A stretch of 19,201 nucleotides of DNA, from positions 1 through 19,201 of the forward strand of contig CAZIKF010000062.1 in assembly GCA_964539825.1 (NCBI GenBank), written 5' to 3'. Positions 17,123-19,201 of this stretch are shown one piece after another. Below the pieces are notes generated by a model. The model saw nothing but the letters and a program-made list of their open reading frames with translations, ran no database searches and was not told where the DNA came from. Source of the stretch: CAZIKF01 sp964539825. GTDB taxonomy: Bacteria; Muiribacteriota; UBA6191. Made by a program: the position numbers and the translations under genes. The stretch's first letter is position 1; each line of letters begins with the position of its first letter.

Positions 17123-17540
17123 TTAGAAACATATCTTGGCCCCGTGTGCATCCGCGTTATTTACATCCTCTTCTTCAACAGTTCCCGTGCCCGCATTCGT
17201 CAGGGTTCCATAGCGCAAAACTTTCAGGCTTCCTCCAAAGCCTTTTGTTTTAAGAATGAAATTCGAACTAATCATGCTGCTGGTGATATTTTCACCTTGC
17301 TTTGTAGCCTTCCAAAGCTGATCCATCGTGCATATCTGGGCTCTAACGGTTCTCGATTCCACCAGGTTGGCATCCGCGCTATCTCTCAAATTGGATAGGG
17401 TGTCACTGCCTGTAATACCCTTAAGGCAGAAGGAACTGCCCCTGAAGATCGAGGCTCCTCCACCGTTGATCTTGTCAGAGCCGGCGGGACAGACCAGTAC
17501 CTGGGTGAGAATTTCGTGGGTATGTCTGGAGTCGGCGTTA
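17123..17540 (-). other. C-terminal His-x-His and four-Cys domain of the upstream paralogue
   Basis: After HTHEILTQ comes VLVCPAG, then SSFCLKG 20 residues after the first Cys, then RAQICTMDQLWKA 31 residues further on, and KICF at the stop. These four cysteines line up with CP, EYCI, HVCNFQEY and FRCC at the end of the giant protein. The IC-TMDQLW stretch resembles the rLCt-x-x-EW element of FGE-like or C-type-lectin-like domains. The second cysteine pair of the giant protein's domain is missing here. Confidence 0.55.
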
Positions 17541-19201
17541 TTCTCAAAGAATAAGTCGCTAATCTCAGCGTCATCTGTATTGAGTTTAGAAAAGGAGAGA
17601 CTATTGAATTGGATTCTGTCAGCGGGAATCTGTGAGCCCAGAAATCGTGAGATTTGGATGCCGGCAGAAGTATTGAAGTGTCCTCGAGTGACCACACCGG
17701 TTCCAAAGGAACTAGAGCCGAAAGTAGTATTTTGCAGGTTGGCAGCCTCTATAGCATCAACCTCTCGATTGGTAAGCCCACCGGTAATCTCCCCACGTGT
17801 GAGAGCCAGGGCTTGAATGGAACTTCCCGTCAGCGACTTAATTTCCTTTCCGGTAATCTCTGTTATGGAACTTTCCTGAAAGGTTGAGTCCGCGATGGAA
17901 TTCTCGGTAATTTCACCATCTGGAATATGAGTGGATAAGATTGCCTGGGGGGCCAGTGAATAGCCTGAAAGTGTACCGGTTTCAATTCTGGAGCCAAGTA
18001 GGGAGCCATCATCAATTTTTGAAGTTGAGAGTGAGGATGCGGAGAAGTTCTCGCTCTTGAGGGCACCAGTTGAGAGTACCCGCCCGGTTAAACTAGAAGC
18101 CTGAAAATGTGCAAGCAGAATCTGATCAGAAGTAAGTCGAAGTCCGGATCCCGCTGATAGAACTATAGCGGAAGATGCGAGTTCGTCAGAGGATATGGAA
18201 GAGTCGGCCACATTTTCTGTATCCACTACCGTATCAGAAAAATCCGCCGTGGTGAGTTTCTCCGCTGTAGCAGAGCTGAACTGCGAGCCAGTAAGAGAGA
18301 GAGAGTCGATATGTGACTTTTTAAAGACTGAATTAAAGTGGGAGGTGTCAAAGGTTAAAAGTGAGAGATGAGCGGTGAGGATGGCTGAGTTTGCCAAAGA
18401 CTCTCCAGGGATGCTTGAAGTAGTGATGAGGGAAGAGGTTATCGCGCCTGAATTGATTACAGCAGCATTGAGAGAAGCAGTTTGAATCAAGGAATCTGTA
18501 ACCGAGTTTTGAGTAAAGACATCGCGAGGGAAGGAACTCAAAAGGAAATCACCCGCTGTGAGTGAGGCCAGTGCCAGGCTTGAAGTCGTTAAGGCATTAC
18601 CAAGATTAGCTCCGGTTACAGAAGCGGAAGAGATCAGTCCAGAGGTAATGATCCTGCTGCTTAGTGAGGAATTTGTCAGAGTTCGGTTATCCAGGAAGGT
18701 TCCAGGGATTCCTGCATTGGGTATGAGAGTGGTCGTGATCGTAGCGGTTGGGATCTTCCCATAAGTGATGGCCTCTGTTGCTACAAGAGAGCCATTCAGA
18801 TCAAGAGCCTTCACGATGGAAGAAGTGATTTGTGAAGCCTTGATGTGACCTCCGGTAATGGCACGGCTTTGGAACAGGCTGCCCAGAAAGCTCTCGGTGG
18901 CAAGATCTGAATGGGCGATGGTGCCGTCCAGGACTTCGCGGCTGCCAAGTTCAAAGGAAGTTAAGAGATCGTGATGAATACTTCCGGTCTCGATTTTGAT
19001 CCCAGTGATGGTGTTCTCAGCAAACTTCAACCCGACAAGGGTCAAAGGCTTGATTTTGGTAGCACTGATGGTACCGGTTAATCGTTGGCTTGTAAGGCTT
19101 GAGGTAGCGAAGCTTTGGGAAGTGAGTGTGCCGTCATCAATATGGGAGGTGAGAATGGAGGCGTTGACGATGCTGCCGGAAGTAATGGCATCACTTGCTA
19201 T
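17123..19201 (-). CDS. Decapeptide-repeat protein with Cys-containing C-terminal domain, paralogue of the giant protein (5' end outside window)
   Basis: The frame is open from the right edge to a TAA at 17125-17123, giving at least 692 residues. I translated the part right of 19045 by hand and it continues the same repeat, for example AITSGSIVNASILTSHIDDG, so the TTG at 19045 is not the real start and the gene is partial. From the edge to about 17550 it is all ten-residue repeats. Then come SRHTHEILTQ (HTH at 17516-17524) and a domain with four cysteines ending GAKICF. The end is homologous to that of the next gene, so the two are tandem paralogues. Its stop overlaps the possible ATG at 17132 of the next gene but lies 170 bp from the preferred start. 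Function is not known; a surface fibre or adhesin is inferred. Confidence 0.9.
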   Translation of the reverse strand: MASDAITSGSIVNASILTSHIDDGTLTSQSFATSSLTSQRLTGTISATKIKPLTLVGLKFAENTITGIKIETGSIHHDLLTSFELGSREVLDGTIAHSDLATESFLGSLFQSRAITGGHIKASQITSSIVKALDLNGSLVATEAITYGKIPTATITTTLIPNAGIPGTFLDNRTLTNSSLSSRIITSGLISSASVTGANLGNALTTSSLALASLTAGDFLLSSFPRDVFTQNSVTDSLIQTASLNAAVINSGAITSSLITTSSIPGESLANSAILTAHLSLLTFDTSHFNSVFKKSHIDSLSLTGSQFSSATAEKLTTADFSDTVVDTENVADSSISSDELASSAIVLSAGSGLRLTSDQILLAHFQASSLTGRVLSTGALKSENFSASSLSTSKIDDGSLLGSRIETGTLSGYSLAPQAILSTHIPDGEITENSIADSTFQESSITEITGKEIKSLTGSSIQALALTRGEITGGLTNREVDAIEAANLQNTTFGSSSFGTGVVTRGHFNTSAGIQISRFLGSQIPADRIQFNSLSFSKLNTDDAEISDLFFENNADSRHTHEILTQVLVCPAGSDKINGGGASIFRGSSFCLKGITGSDTLSNLRDSADANLVESRTVRAQICTMDQLWKATKQGENITSSMISSNFILKTKGFGGSLKVLRYGTLTNAGTGTVEEEDVNNADAHGAKICF
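17550..19201 (-). repeat. Decapeptide-repeat array of the upstream paralogue, at least 55 units
   Basis: About 550 residues with an aliphatic or aromatic residue at every fifth position; in IKIETGSIHHDLLTSFELGS and its continuation the register holds for more than 15 pentads without a break. Compared with the giant protein's arrays it is richer in Ser, Thr, Leu and Gly and poorer in Asp. The array continues past the window edge. Confidence 0.85.

Noticed and set aside
16953..17132. Start of the giant gene at the ATG at 17132
   Set aside because: It would put 60 residues of translated palindromic repeat before the signal peptide and overlap the upstream gene by 10 bases. No convincing ribosome-binding site is seen there. 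It remains a formal alternative.
17123..17132. The two genes as one gene split by a frameshift
   Set aside because: The upstream frame ends in a complete C-terminal domain homologous to that of the giant gene, and the giant gene begins with its own signal peptide, so they are separate genes.
17516..17524. HTH here as a helix-turn-helix or metalloenzyme site
   Set aside because: It is only a His-Thr-His tripeptide between repeat array and Cys domain, matched by HVH in the paralogue; no DNA-binding or enzyme domain surrounds it.

Overview
The window is almost entirely occupied by two very large, co-directional genes on the minus strand. The left one encodes a giant exported, repetitive protein of about 5,624 residues (78..16952) and is complete. 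The right one (17123..19201) is the 3' end of a second gene whose start lies beyond the window; its frame stays open to the last base. Both have the same plan: a long array of degenerate ten-residue repeats with an aliphatic or aromatic residue at every fifth position, then a short segment with a His-x-His motif, then a cysteine-containing C-terminal domain. They look like tandem paralogues that are probably co-transcribed, right to left.

Layout in the direction of transcription. 19201-17123: decapeptide array and C-terminal domain of the upstream paralogue. 17122-16953: a 170-bp spacer carrying palindromic dispersed repeats (two diverged 49-bp direct copies, a perfect 9-bp stem hairpin and a second 6-bp stem hairpin). 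16952-16848: signal peptide of the giant protein. 16847-12750: an N-terminal beta domain and a beta-rich region with about nine copies of a motif like that of phage tail fibres (Phe/Tyr-x-x-Asp-Pro-x-Gly-x-Ser-x-Leu-Asn-x-Leu), interrupted by a basic non-repetitive segment. 12740-9300: several consecutive kelch-like and TolB/PD40-like beta-propellers. 9270-490: decapeptide arrays interrupted by one kelch-like propeller and two Asp-box (BNR) propellers. 470-78: His-x-His motif and Cys-rich end. Positions 1-77 hold the downstream spacer and a possible promoter for a gene outside the window.

The organism cannot be assigned. The signal peptide, the frames and the lack of introns point to a bacterium. 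The hairpins with a CTTGA loop in the spacer resemble dispersed repeats common in Alphaproteobacteria, but similar palindromes occur in other Gram-negative phyla. Base composition is close to balanced, slightly AT-rich by eye.

The likely job of the pair, by inference, is to form very long surface or secreted fibres: the repeat arrays as the shaft, the propellers as protein- or glycan-binding modules, and the Cys-rich ends as a cap. No membrane anchor, LPXTG, autotransporter barrel or recognised sorting domain is visible, so the export route past the inner membrane is unknown. No RNA genes, CRISPR array, transposon or phage genes are visible.
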